A DNA stretch of 64,000 nucleotides from NCBI GenBank assembly GCA_026545765.1, contig CM048844.1, positions 22,886,237 through 22,950,236 of the forward strand, written 5' to 3'. Positions within the stretch are counted from its first letter, which is position 1, and every line of letters starts with the position of its first letter. The notes under the pieces were generated by a model. That model was not told the origin of the DNA. It did no database searches and saw nothing but the letters and a program-made list of their open reading frames with translations. This document shows, one piece after another, positions 48,312 to 60,983 of this stretch. Source of the DNA: Plantago major. Lineage: Eukaryota; Streptophyta; Magnoliopsida; Lamiales; Plantaginaceae. Position numbers and translations under genes: made by a program.

Positions 48312-49581
48312 CTGTAAGTATAATAGAAACTCATAAATATTCTAAAGCATTTAATTAATTAGTCTTGGTGAAGTAAACGATCAAAAATCACGGAAAGAGA
48401 TCAGAACATGGCAGCTGGGGACATGCCCCAAATACACTTCTTAGCTAACAGCAACACTTAAGTGCGTTTATTAGAATCTTTAAAGAAGGTAGCTCGGAGT
48501 CTTACGCCCATAAGAAAAAAATATTAGACAAGACTTGAAAGCTAGTGATTCTAGACGAATTCAACCCATACACGAATTGAGAATACCGGTAGCTTTGTTA
48601 TTCTTATTTATTCTTCTTTATCCTCTGCAGCATAGTCCAAATCCAATACTAAATTTTCTTACCATTCAGCACGAAATAGCTATCAAAACATCACTTGGAA
48701 TTTTAAAGGTGTCCGAAATTCCGAAAATATATGCAGGTAAGGTCTTTTGTTTAAATCAACAGAAGACAAGTTCATGTTGTGCCAGATATGCTCACATAGT
48801 TTATTTATGAGCTTCCTACTTTAATCTATAAGTAATATATAACTTGAGTTTGTTTTCCTTAATAGGTATGGCATCAGCTAAACAATTTTCTACAAAAGAT
48901 TGAAACTCATACAGGGAGCGTTGATGATACAGTTTTAATTATCCATAACAAACAGCATCTTTGCGCATGCAAAGGTAGTTAACGAATTCCTTTTTTGTGA
49001 AATCTTATTTCGTGAGTTTTCCTAGAGTCATAAGAGAATTTATTATAATTTTCAATCCGTAACTATGTTACCTGCCAAAGTCAGTTTCTATTTATGAAGA
49101 ATTAGTGCGAGTTCTACGAAATTTTTCTTCAAGCACTAATCTTTTCCAAATTAGCCAGATTCTGAACTCAGTGCTCATGTTAAATCACAGGCAAATACAG
49201 TAGCATCAATTCACTTCCGGTGAAGTAAAATCAATTTCCAAGGCAATCAACACCACAAACCTACCTTCACATTCATAGGACCATACTACACTTACACTTG
49301 AAGGAAACACATATTTACAACTGCAACTCCATGTAACATAACACATAAATATTATAACAGCTCAAAGTTAGCACAGTAAGGTACTTCTGTAATAAAAATC
49401 AAGAGAACGGAACCCAAAACAAGCTTATCATAATTCAAAGTAATATGCTTCACTCTCACCCGCCCAATGCCAGGAAAAGAAAGAACCCAAACATAACAGA
49501 GAAGAATCAGAAAATCAACCAGGCATTCTCATACATAATTTCAATAAGAAAGAATCGAATCCACAAGAACCCAAAACATAC

Positions 49582-49788
49582 CTCTAATTCATCGTCAGAT
49601 TCTGTGGACTTTTTCTCGAATGAAAATGAAACAAATATGACCGAATTCATCTCCTGTTTGTCAAGCCAGTCTAAGTAATCGTGAGGCTTAGTTTCCTTCT
49701 TTCTCTCAGGTACAACAATTGGATTGAAAGGACCTGTAGCCCAACACCTGTCAGTTATCTTGCGCAAGCAAGTCCAAGTACGAACCAT
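49582..49788 (-). pseudogene. UDP-glycosyltransferase exon fragment
   Basis: The peptide contains CWATGPFNPIVVPERKKETK, then PHDYLDWLDKQEMNSVIFVS. This resembles the mid-region linker of family 1 plant UGTs (the WA.GPFNP and CLEWLDKQ.P.SV..VSFG motifs, as in zeatin O-glucosyltransferase-like enzymes). It diverges after VSF and ends at a possible donor GAG/GTATGT. The catalytic His region and the C-terminal PSPG sugar-nucleotide box are not present. A related but decayed piece may occur at about 50950-51000 (TTGTAGGAGAATCCGATTAG against TTGTAGGAGATTCCGATTAG at 49800). Not a functional enzyme. Confidence 0.65.
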
Positions 49789-50214
49789 CGATCCTCAAAT
49801 TGTAGGAGATTCCGATTAGGCAAATTCACAGGTAAGATGTCTGTTCTTTAATTGCAACCATCTTTCCTGTGAATTTGACAATCGAGAACGCTCTCGAGTC
49901 TTTTTCTTCAGACATTTTCAAGGAAATTAGGGATCTGAGAAATTAGGGATCGGAGGTGGAAGAGACAATAATGGAAGAACTGTCGAAGACGAAGAACTTG
50001 AGAAGAAGAAGAAGAAAGAATGTGGAAGAGAAGAAGAAAGACGACAGAAGAAAGAAGAAAGAATGTCGGTAAGACACGCGCTATCTGTGAGTCTGGGCCT
50101 TCTCACATTTTAGTGAGATTTATACTGTTTTTTGGCAAAATTGAGCTAAAATCGGGAGAAAAAATTGATTTCCCCACTTGCTTTCTATTGGTTTATATCA
50201 TTACTAAGAAATTA

Positions 50215-53200
50215 CGTCACACGCGTAATTTTTCCGGTATTAGTCGTGTATCTTCCCATACTACACTACCCTTTTTTCACTCTGCTTTATTACTCATTAT
50301 CCAAATTCTGCCTTCGCTTCACGAATCTTAGTGACTCTCCTTTTATTTTTTCATGCACCAAACTATAGAGCAATCAGCTTCACTAAACCAAACAAATATG
50401 TACCAACAGCTCCACAAAATTCAATTGCATATTCATATCAAACACAACTAATTAGTTAATTAATATACCTTCTGGAAACTTGTCACTTGTGTATGATCAA
50501 TTTAGTACTTGACTATTAGTAATTGCCCCCATTCACTCCACCAATATCACATGTTCCATACATATTAGAGTAACTGAGATCAACTCTGGAGCTAAAAATA
50601 CATAGCATAGAAAGGCTACTATATATATGAACACTAAGAATGGGTAAACCAAGGAACTCATATATGTCCTCATACTTAGATAAACTCCTGCTGAATTTGA
50701 TACAAGCTGTACATGAGGATGTAAATAAAGAACCTCAAATGCATAATGAATGAAGAATTCAATGAGGGGTTCCTAAGTATAAAAGTAGGGCGCCCATGAA
50801 TGTAATCCACATTCTTTCCTACTTCCAGAGAATCTAAAACAAATTGAATAGTACCTGAGAAACTCGAAACACAACAAAGCCCATGCTCATCCTCATCATC
50901 TGGATCACATTCATAGACGATGAGGAATCACTTTCACTTCTGTACCAACATCCATGGTCTTGGATCTTGAGTACGGATTGTTGTAGGAGAATCCGATTAG
51001 TACTCCTCTCCTTTACAGTCAAGCCCCCTTTCGAGTCTAATCGGCTTTGCTAGCTTGTTAACATTAACCTTCTGTTCATTGTGGCTTCCTTTCCCTGGTG
51101 TTGACTGAGCTACGGAGCTTTGATCTTGGTCTTGGGTGATCCAATTGGTCTACTCGGAAAGTCCCAAGTCCAGAGAGTCAGAGCTGAGAGAGAGACAGCC
51201 AAAGAGCAAGTTACGATCCAACGCTCTGGCCTACTCTTCTGGACGCCGCAATGAAGGGCAACCCAGGACCTGCTTTGCTGCCACGACCACCACCGGCACC
51301 CTAAGAGATCAAAACATAATAAATAGCTTATATCAAGTTAAAATTACCTGGCTCAAATGTAAATTTTAAGCACCAGTGCAGCACAGAGCACCTGCTCCAA
51401 CAATTATGATTTAATCAAAGTCAATGGACTGGTCTTCGAACAGTTGTCATTGAAAAAACTGGAAGTTTCTTTACATACTCATTTCCTCAACAACATCTTG
51501 CCCCTTAATATCATTAATTGCACTTCTTAGTCGTAAGTAAACCAGTGACATGCATTATTGACAAGAGGTGTATATTCCGAGGGGATCAGTTCAAGTGCAA
51601 TATCATATTCCATTACAAAACTTTGCTAGCGCAAATAAATCGTGTGCAAATGAAAAGTCGGCGTCTCGCAAAGCCAACTCTAAACATTTGAAATAGAGAA
51701 CCCCATCTTTTCAATACAATCTAACAGCTAGAAACATACTGTTAACTCCTGGGTTTTTAATGTGTTATCTATCATAACTCAATCCACTTTCAACCATGCC
51801 AATCTCTAGAATAGCATAAAAGATAATCTTGCTAATGAAAACTAATTAGCATTTGCTTTCCAATAACTCATTCACATAGTACAATTCGCTTTCATCAATC
51901 TCCTTAGTCATATCGGAATTCGAACTTGGTTAAACGGAGTGTTGGGTTATTTTAGTATATTTTCTCTTCTGGAAACCAGTTTCACCACCACCACCACTAT
52001 ATCGTTGCCTACTTGCCTCTATCAAACTTTTAAGCAAACCAATTTACCCACTTACCAATTTCTAGCGTAAACATAAAGACGCCTCAAGCAAGAACCGATC
52101 AACAGCAAACAAAATCTTCAGGTAATTTCTTGCTTCTGTTTTATCGATTTTTTTTGCTTCTCATAGAGGATAGTGATGGAAACTATTTGCTGTTTTATTA
52201 ACCGCTGAGATGTGAATTCAGAATTATGAAGATACATATTCTGTATTCTGTAGACCTATGATAAGACCAAACAACCAGGAAACTATGATAGCACAAGGCA
52301 AACCCATATCAGAAAATGCTGAATTCAATTAACAGAAGCCACCATTACATCTATATCTATCAAGAAGAAAGTACACAATCCCCAATTACAGACGGAATAA
52401 ACAAGGCTTACAGAGTTTGAGCATCGGAGGCTCGGAGCCAATGGAAGGTACTGATACTTTGATTTACGGATTTTCCTCTCTCGATCAATCGATCATGGAG
52501 CTTTTGCCGGTGTCGAAATAACCACACCTGCACACCACCAGCCGAGCCGAAGCCGAGCGCCTCCTTGGTATCCTGGAAAGCTTCTCGGGATCAAAGACCT
52601 CTAAAGACTCACCTGTAAAATAACATTAGTGTCAATCTCACTCAAAGGGTTTCTCCTCTATGGCGAATGCTCCGCCTTCCTTGAATTGCTTCGACTAAGA
52701 GACACCGGGTTCTGAGCCTCATTCGCCCTCGTCCGTGCAGGCGACCTAAAGCACCAGTTCTAGCTCCACCATCACCTCTGGACGGTAGAGAGATGGAGTT
52801 GAGAACGATTACTATGGAAGAGATGGGGATCGGAGAAAAGGAGACGGACTGTAGAGTTGAGATCGATTTCTATGGAAGAGATGGGGATCGGAACAGATGG
52901 ACTGTAGATTGATGTAGAAGAGACATTTCACGGTTCTTATTCATTGGGTCATTACACGTGCACACGCGCTATTTGTGTGTTCTCATATATTTAGTGGCAT
53001 TTGTACTATGAAAGACGAAATTCAGTGAAAATCGGACAAAAAAAAATTGATTTTTCCCACTCGATTTTTATTGGATTATACCATTATTACACTAAAAAGT
53101 AAGTATCCTAAGATACGGTCTTATGGATAGACTAAAAATGACAAACAAACATTACAGTTAAATTAAAAAACATTAGAGGTTTTGTCCGATACATAAAATA

Positions 53201-53500
53201 TTAATGATATTGTTTAAAATATTATACATGTGTTTAAAAACATCAATCCGTCTCTCAAGTATCTCACTAATACACGTCTTCCAAAACTTTATGTACACTA
53301 ATACATATCCACAGTTAAACTCTATCTGACCCGGTCTTTCTTACACTCACTATTTCCTTTTCTTCTCAAACTCTTCCAAATCCAAATTATAACAAAACGA
53401 CACGATTGGATTCGGATTCAAAGACGCAAGTAGTAATGAAGTAAATAGAGGTTTCATTGAGAAACTGAAAAGTAAGCGGAGCTCCTGTGGCCTCTCACCT
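50215..53500. other. Repetitive spacer with a third partial copy of the family
   Basis: Contains a right-end copy of the family above at about 52965-53090 (CACACGCGCTATTTGTG, CCACTCGATTTTTATTGG), preceded by GGGATCGGA repeats (52825-52890). A GC-richer segment at about 52430-52640 could be an exon of another captured fragment on the minus strand, but I do not recognise it. The last part is upstream flank of ATG13. Confidence 0.4.
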
Positions 53501-53938
53501 CTCTCTCACATAATCTTCTTCCTCGGTAAATTCATCCATCAATTTTTCTTCTCTCTACTCATCGACATACAACAGTAGTATGTAATTACACAACTTCAGT
53601 ACATATAGTCAGATTGCTAGTCATACATAGGCTGATAGGCGTGTAATATACCAAAAAGACAGTCTTTACTCTCTCGACTCGACCCTTGTTGCAAGTAAGT
53701 GTTAATCTTCTTGTTAGACAATGTTTTTCGTCTGATTATGAGCACAATTTTGGATTTTGCTTACTTCTTGTTGGGCGGTATTTAGTATAAAATTTAGTTC
53801 GATTCTAATTTCTACAGTTATTTACTCAGCTTCGATTTTGCTGGATCGGTCAGAAACTGGGGTATTAGGGTGAGTTGAGTTCATTTTGTTGTTTGGGGGA
53901 TATAGTGTTGATTTTGGGCTGTTGCTTGCTAGACCAGT

Positions 53939-56900
53939 ATGTCATCTAGTCATGGGAATACCCACTCTGAGCGTGCGAAGATGGAGCAGATTATTACTGA
54001 GTTTTTCGCCAAAAGCCTCCACATAGTACTGGAATCACGGTGCCCTTATGTTTCGTCGCGAAACTATAGCGGGGAGCAGGTTTTGTCATCCCCGTCCCCA
54101 TCTTCATCGTCGTCCTCCTCGAGCTTTAGGCCGAGAGATAAGTGGTTTAACCTAGCACTTAGGGATTGCCCTGCTGCGTTCGAGAACATAGATTTTGTGA
54201 GGCAGAGTAATCTTGAACCGATGATAGTTGATGTGGTGTTAATGCGTAGGCCTAGCAGCTGGGACCCTTTGAATTGCTCCCAGAATAAAGTGCCCACTCT
54301 AAATTTATCAGGGAAGGAACGGTTTTACTATGGTTCGGACAATGAAGATTTTGGGCGTGAGGCCAAGAGTGAAGATATTATTGAGAGGTGGGTTATGCAG
54401 TTTGAGAGTAAGAAGAGTGGTGGAAATGGGGGTGGTTCATTTGGGAGTAAGAGGTCAAGTTGCACTAGCTCTCAAGTATACAAGAAGTCTATTTTGGCAC
54501 TGAGGTCTTTGTACCTGACAGTTAGGCTCTTGCCTGCTTATAAGTTGTTTCGTGATCTCGTCTCCTCGCCCCAAATAAGGTCGTATAATATTGGTCACCG
54601 TGTTTCGTCTTTCGTGGAGCCTTTCACCCGTAGAGAAGAGGCAGATATGCAGCGTTTCGTTTTTGCCCCAATTGAGACTTCCTGCGGAAGGATTTGTCTC
54701 TCGGTCATGTATCGTTCATCAGTGGCTGATGTGAGTTCTGAACCTTCAACCCCTATGTCCCCCCAGTTCATTCCAGAATATGTTGGGAGTCCATTGGCAG
54801 AACCACTGAAAAGGTTCCCGTCTGGTTCTGCATCACAGAGCTTGCCATCTTCATCTCCATTTGTTAGACGTCATAGTTGGAGTTATGATTTAGCACCATC
54901 GCCTCCTGTGAACCCCTCTCCTTCATCCACATTTTCTGAGTCACATGCCCCCCTTTCAAGACGACATTCTCATCACCTTCCTCCTGCAGGGTTACGTCGA
55001 CATGTGCATGATGAAGCACCTGTTGTTAATGTAAAAAATCATAGCTACGATGAGTATTGGCCATCCCCTAACTTTTCACCATCGCCATCTCCATCACCTC
55101 CCACCTATACCCATTGTAGTCCGGTATCTCAGGTTCTTTTTCGGTGTGACAGTGCTCCTTCATCTAGACTTTCTAGTGTACAATCGCTGACCAATCAGAT
55201 GATGCTTCCTTCATCTCCTGGGAAAGCCGTTAGACCCACAGCTTCTAAGCGAGATACACGTGGGGGACTATATCAGACAAACATGCCTGTTACCAAGGTA
55301 TATTGTGTTGATAGTGTATATGACTCCCTGTTTCCCTTGCAATCAGTTGAACAACAAGTTTTTGTCTGCTGCAGATCTCTTTCAGTAGAGATGAGCCTGG
55401 AAAGGTATCAAGTGTGAGACCATCATATAATAGCTCTCCAGCGAAGTCATTCTCAAGGAGTTCTAGTCGATTATCTTTCCAGGATGATTATGATGATACT
55501 GACTTTTCAGGACCATTTGTCGTAGATGACGACGACATGATGGATCCATGTTCCAGGTGATCATGATATCTTCTGATTGAACTTTGATGCTATTAAGTGC
55601 AAGTTAGATAGTTATGCCTGATTTTGGGGAAGATAGTACAGTATTAATTAATTTTCATTTCTACTGCAATTTTATTGTTTGTTTAAGATTCTTGATCATG
55701 TCGATTGCTGTCATCTGAGGGCAGTTTCTAGGATGCTGAGATATTTGGTAACTATTGCCAATTGCTGTAATCTCAAATCATTACGTGAATTTGCTGCTGG
55801 AAGCTACTTGCTTCCAGTTTTTTGAGATTAGATATTCTTAACTTTGACTTGGTTGGTCGAATTTGTTTATCTAAGCTTTGGTTAATCACTTAATTTGATA
55901 TGACATTTTTAGCCTATGTGCCACTTGAAATTCGACTTAAAAGGCTTTCAACATGGTTGGTGATCCTTAATAATGGTTGATGCTTTAATTGAAAAAAAAT
56001 TCACATTGAGTTCAGAGTAGTCTGGAAGGACTTGATTTTGCAATCTTTCTATTGAAGGTATCCTAATTTTGGGTTTTCGTTAGGATGTGTAAAAAATCTT
56101 TTGAGAAGATGCACCAACTTTTAAGCAATCACATTTGTCCATTGCCTCTAATGTGATTATGGCATTGGCATGCTGGATGATTATGTTTGATATCTACATG
56201 GCATATTAAACCAATACGATTAGCTGTCAGTAATGTTATGACATTATCTTATGAACTCAAACTCAAAATTTGTATGTTATGCTAAAGCCAAATGATGTAT
56301 ATGTCATACATATGTTTCCTTTCCAGCGAACTATATCATTAAATTGGGAATGCAGCAATGATAAGCACAGTGGTTTTATACTTCATTTTTATTCAATTTA
56401 TTGCAAAATTAAGACACTGTATTTAAGAATCTATGCTCTTACCTGCTAATTCTTGAGAACTTATACTCATTGATCACTTGTTAGTTGTTATAAATTACAA
56501 TTTTTCTAGACGTTCTATACTGCGATTGTGATACCTGCAATTTCTGCAACTTACAGTCTTGCCATCTTGTAATTTATCATGATCAAACATTGCCATACCC
56601 TTGAATACTTGGTCAGCTGAGGTGTATTACTGTATTTATGTGAATTTTATACAATATATGACTTCGCCCTTGACCTGAGTGGATGGCTGATGAGGACATA
56701 TATGCTACTCATTGTTCAAACTACTTGCTTAATCCTGCTTGTTTGTACATCTTAGTTGTTCACGACCACATCCCCACCAACTAACTTGTTTGAGTTGTTT
56801 CTAACTTGTTGAAAAGGTGTTTTTAGGTTCTCTGATATCTGACCTCTGATCACTATTTTTTTTTTAGTTAATGGCCTTGTCCAAAGATGCAGGCCTAGTC

Positions 56901-57928
56901 ACTACTTAAATTGGTTGTGTGGGATTGATGGAGAGTCAACTGTTATACATGTGCTATGTTTATGTTTGCCTAAGATCAATCGGTTTGAAATCTTGAAGCA
57001 ATATTAATTTGAGTTATAGTAGTTCTGGTTGCTAACAAGTTCTTGAGTGCATGAATATCTTGATACCTTCTGCACTCTTCTGGCTAATTGCAGTTTTTTA
57101 TTGACTTGTTTTGGTAATCTCTTGCTAGTGTTGAGACTTGAGACTTCAGGTTCAGGAGCATCCCAGCTTTCATGCTTGAAGTCTTAGTCCTGCAATGTTT
57201 GTGAACCCTTAAATAGTCGGCATGTCATCATTTTACTCATTAATGCCTGTCTGTCTGCTACTATATATTTTTTATCTGACAGCTTCATGATAGTGCTGTG
57301 GTAATTAGCCATTTTAATGGTGAGAGAATGCACACTGGATACATTGCTGTTTTCGAAAGAAAAAGGGTGATTAGGCTGGTGAGGTCTGGTGATTGATATG
57401 CTGCAATAGATATCCAACTTAGAACGGGATGACCTGTAAAATTATTAAAGTACACCTTTCGTGTTTATTTGCATTGGTTTTTCTATTTGGGGAAATAATT
57501 CTACCCCTTGCAGTGATTTTATCATTCACACTTGTTTAAGCATCAAAATTGAATTACAAACTCGTGTTTTTGATGTATGAATGTCTTAATACAATCTGAC
57601 ATGTCTAGAATAATTTCACAGACAAGGTTCATTTGATCTGCCAGCTGGTGCTCTTATTTGCATGCTGAAGAAAGCGCCACCTCTCCGGCAAGACGTCTCT
57701 GTTACAACACATTCGCTGCAAGGTTCCAAGCTCAAGAACTATCTGCAGCAGGATTCTAATGAAATATCTGGAGAGCCTGAACCAGGAAGACAAGAGAGTG
57801 ATTCAGTAAGTGTTACGTCTTCTGTGCTTGCTTCATCCAAGACTACTGCTGACGCCCTGGAAGAGCTCCGTGTGTTTCGAGCCATGAAAGATTTACTTCT
57901 GAAGCAGGGTAAAGGTCCTGGGGGATAG
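53939..57928 (+). CDS. ATG13: Autophagy-related protein 13 (ATG13), 615 residues
   Basis: Exons 53939-55297, 55375-55556 and 57622-57928 join in phase (1848 nt). The N-terminal HORMA-type ATG13 domain, about residues 15-245, starts KMEQIITEFFAKSLHIVLES and includes DKWFNLALRDCPAAFENIDF, ERWVMQFE and an LRSLYLTVRLLPAYKL segment. The rest is Ser/Pro-rich and likely disordered (SPSPSPSPPTY, several RRHS sites), with an acidic DDYDDTDFSG patch and a C-terminal ALEELRVFRAMKDLLLKQ helix. ATG13 is the adaptor of the ATG1 kinase complex that starts autophagosome formation and is controlled by TOR phosphorylation. The length fits Arabidopsis ATG13a/b (about 600). A leader intron is likely, from GCAA/GTAAGTG near 53695 to TTGCTAG near 53932, just before the ATG. 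The 2.07-kb second intron holds no obvious insert. The reading frame is intact. Confidence 0.95.
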
Positions 57929-59328
57929 CAAGCAAGTTTATGCTCTTGTACAAAGTTTATATAAGGAATTTTTCAGTTTTGCTTTTTGGTATATTATGCC
58001 ATCAGTATATGCTCTGATATGAAGGGGCATATTACTTCTTGTACAGTAAGCCTTTTCGTTCCTTTTTTCCGAGTGGGTGAATTCAGAGGCCATATTGTTT
58101 TATTAATGTAACGCTGACAGTTGGGTACTTGGGTATATGGAGTACTATGCTCGGATTATGTCATTACCACAGAGTTAATTTATGGTTTTATCGACCGGAC
58201 TCCTGGAGTGCTATTAGCAGTGGTAAAAACCCGATGTCGAAAAAAACTTAAATTTATATATTTGTATGTACAATTATGCTTTGTTTTCTTTTTTATAGGA
58301 GTAGCTGCCCTTGCTTAGAAAATTTGAGAGCATGATTACTTGTTTGGGAAGGATTGAGTATTAATGTCCCTCTGATAAGATATCATTGCTTATAAAGAGA
58401 CCAAAAAGACCATGGGAATTCAATCCTGACCCAAAATACTTGAAGTATGTGGGTCAGCCTGCTCTCGGGTCCGGTCACCCGTCCGGGTGATGGTTGAAGT
58501 GTTAACATCCAAAACTCAACATTTACCAATTATCACAAACCTGATTTAGCTCCACATTCTCGCTTTTCATCCTCCTTATTTAGGACAATCCATTATCGCG
58601 TCCTTTCCTATTCATATGTTCAATGAACCACTCGCCTAATCCATTTTATTTCCATTTTCATTGTAAATTGAACTATTTATATCATTTTACAGGTTGTGTT
58701 TATTCGATTTGAATATTGATTATCTTATTATAAACTTTAAATTAATTTTCAGATCAAGTTGATCCATTTGGGAAGTACCAAGAATTGATTGGAGAATTTG
58801 ATGAAAATTTGGGGTGAAATTAGAAAAATTATACCCTAGTATGAGATAAATGATTAAGGTTTTCAGAGAAATGTTCCGAGAAGATGAAAAATATTTGTAC
58901 AACATTAGTATTTCATGAAATTATGATAAAGGTTTTCATGAAATAGACAGATGACAAATTGGACTTCATGATTTTTCCGAGACTGAAAGTAATGGATCTA
59001 TGGTTGTTTTTTCATATATGGTCGTTTGATAGTGTCTCATGCAAAAAAGTAAAGAGAGTAAACCCCACTAACTAGCAGTAGTATTTTCTTACTTTAATAT
59101 CTACAATCTCATACTTTTTAGTATCTACTACTTTAACATCAAACTAAACAATTTTATCATTATTTATTAATGTTCTTAAAAAATAAAGTGAAACGAGATT
59201 AACCCGAATAATGGATTGATATAATTTTCCATCTAATTACCATTTCGATCTTGAAACCTGGTCCAAGTAATTGTGGGCTGACTGATATTGTAAGATTGGA
59301 GAAATGGATTGATATAATTTCCCATCTA
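57929..59328. other. ATG13 3' flank and spacer
   Basis: Probable 3' UTR to about 58110 (ATTAATGTAACG), then AT-rich DNA. No other gene or clear repeat is seen apart from a duplicated ATGGATTGATATAATTT (about 59213 and 59304). Confidence 0.5.
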
Positions 59329-59420
59329 ATTCCACTTAACCGGCAATTCTAGCGCCATTTTCCCCTAGTCTTTCTCCAATCAATCCATGGCGCGAGTTAT
59401 CATTGCCGGTTAAGTGGAAT
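59329..59420. repeat. 19-bp perfect inverted repeat at the start of the F-box fragment
   Basis: ATTCCACTTAACCGGCAAT (59329-59347) and its exact complement ATTGCCGGTTAAGTGGAAT (59402-59420) with a 54-base spacer. The second arm encodes LPVKWN of the F-box/LRR remnant, so the first arm is a short inverted copy of coding sequence. Confidence 0.9.
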
Positions 59421-59728
59421 TTGCTCAAGAGTTTTTGCTTAGTTGAGGTTTGCTCGAGTGATGAGTGTATGGAGAACATGTTATTAGGTTGTCCTGTATT
59501 GGAGAGTTTGGCTCTTCACTATTGTGACTTGGGACGCCTCAATATCATATCTCCAAGCGTGCGGAAACTAGTAGTGTTTGGCATTCAGGATGAATGTCCT
59601 ATATTTAAAATTAGAGCTCCGCGGCTTCAAGAATTAGAGATTTCAGGCTTATTTTTTGCAACGGAATGTAAGATTGAGGATATCTCTTCACTGATCAGAG
59701 CTACCCTAACATTCAGCACCTATGGTAC

Positions 59729-60558
59729 TGTTGAGGGGCAAAACCTCTAACACTAACTAACTAAGCTATTACAAATAACCTAGCCTAAGGCCCGCCTCCG
59801 ACTTGAGGTCCGACGTAGTACTGGTCCGAGCTTGCATACCTGAAAGGACTAAGTGGGGTTAGAATGGGTTACCCGGATTGCCTATGTCAATTCGGTAAGA
59901 GACTTTACTCAAGAGAGAGTTGGAGGCTCTCAATGTAATAGTTATGAGGGATTACGACTTAGGGATTCTTCCCTTGATATTGCTTACCTTAAGGTCTTGG
60001 AACTTGTGTTATATTTATAGTTATCATATGCTTATGAGGTGGCTCACAAGATGATGCCAAGTGTACGCTTCAGATTTGGACACCGTCTCTTTACATGGCC
60101 CATTAGTGAAACGAATCTAATACTAATCAATGGGCTGGGAGTAGTTTGGACATTTTCCCTCCGAATATCGTTCGCCGTTGGGTCGTGTCGATCCCTCAGA
60201 CGGATCTGTCACCTTTCGGTTGATCCGCCTTGGGTAACTCTGGATATCCGAGCCAAGTCTCATGAAGTATCTCGATGGTTACATTATATACGTTTGGTCT
60301 TAATGTGATGATGGCGTCCGAGATTCTCTCGTCTGGTCCGTTTGGCATCTCTGTACTGACGTAGCCAGGTCTAGAAGTCCTTTCCCCAGATAGCTCGGAC
60401 TAGCTGTGAGGGTGTAGTGACTTTAGCGTACTGGTTGATTCACTTAGGACGGACCATGTGAAGTCGGACCAATACTGAATTGGCTATTTAAGCCGTGATG
60501 CGCTCTAGGACACGCTCTATGGCGCCCTTAACGGATTGGACACATGTCCGTAACAACA
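59729..60558. mobile_element. Solo LTR, 830 bp, with 5-bp target duplication
   Basis: Begins TGTTGAGGGGCA and ends GTAACAACA, flanked by GGTAC on both sides (59724-59728 and 60559-60563). A TATA-like TATATTTATAG lies near 60010. There are no coding domains. This is the product of LTR-LTR recombination that removed the interior of an LTR retrotransposon, superfamily unknown. It sits within the coding frame of the F-box remnant. Confidence 0.88.
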
Positions 60559-60748
60559 GGTACCATGCCCTGGGATGATGAAGGAGAAGAAGAGTTGGTT
60601 AATGAACTAATGGAGTTTAGTGTTAAGTGGGTTCGTATGGTGCCTCATGTACTCATAGCTCTCTCTCATGTACCTGAGCTGAGCTATCAATCGGAACAGA
60701 ACTGATCCAGCAGGTAAGAAAACTTATGGGACACATACATATATATTA

Positions 60749-60981
60749 CTCCCTCTATTTCAGAAAAAGTGTTACAACTTTCCGTTTCTGGCGTTTCACT
60801 AAAAGTGTTACAATTTCCATTTATGGAAACTAATTAAATAACAAAACTCCCTACCTTTCACTTTTATTACAATATGCCACTCATTTAATCTCTAATAATC
60901 ATGGGACCCACTTGTACTTTCTAATTTTTCTTAAAATTGGTGCAAATCCAAATTGTAACAATTTATTCGAAATGGAGGGAG
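60749..60981. mobile_element. Stowaway-type MITE, 233 bp
   Basis: The ends CTCCCTCTATTTCAGAAAAA and (inverted) CTCCCTCCATTTCGAATAAA are flanked by TA on both sides. An AGTGTTACAA motif is repeated inside the left end and paired with TTGTAACAAT at the right. No coding capacity. Confidence 0.85.
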
Positions 60982-60983
60982 TA

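Larger units (their letters stand above)
46500..50214 (-). mobile_element. Gene-fragment-carrying element, possibly Helitron
   Basis: The left end (46500-46870) and right end (49945-50214) both match the short copy at 28260-28735, where the middle is missing. The middle carries minus-strand pieces of two unrelated genes (BTF3-like and UDP-glycosyltransferase). At 46928-46958 the minus strand has a bulged hairpin (GAAGCGT against ACGCTGCTTC) followed by AACTTCTAG and T, a Helitron-like 3' end. The right end has GTAATGATATAAACCAATAG and AGTGGGGAAATC on the minus strand, shared with 28.7 and 53.08 kb. If 46928 is the true 3' end, the shared left block lies outside. Class and borders are therefore open; Mutator-like capture is the alternative. 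Confidence 0.45.

Noticed and set aside
52430..52640. GC-richer segment that might be an exon
   Set aside because: A minus-strand frame exists next to a GGTGAGT-like donor, but the peptide is not recognisable, so it is not called a gene.
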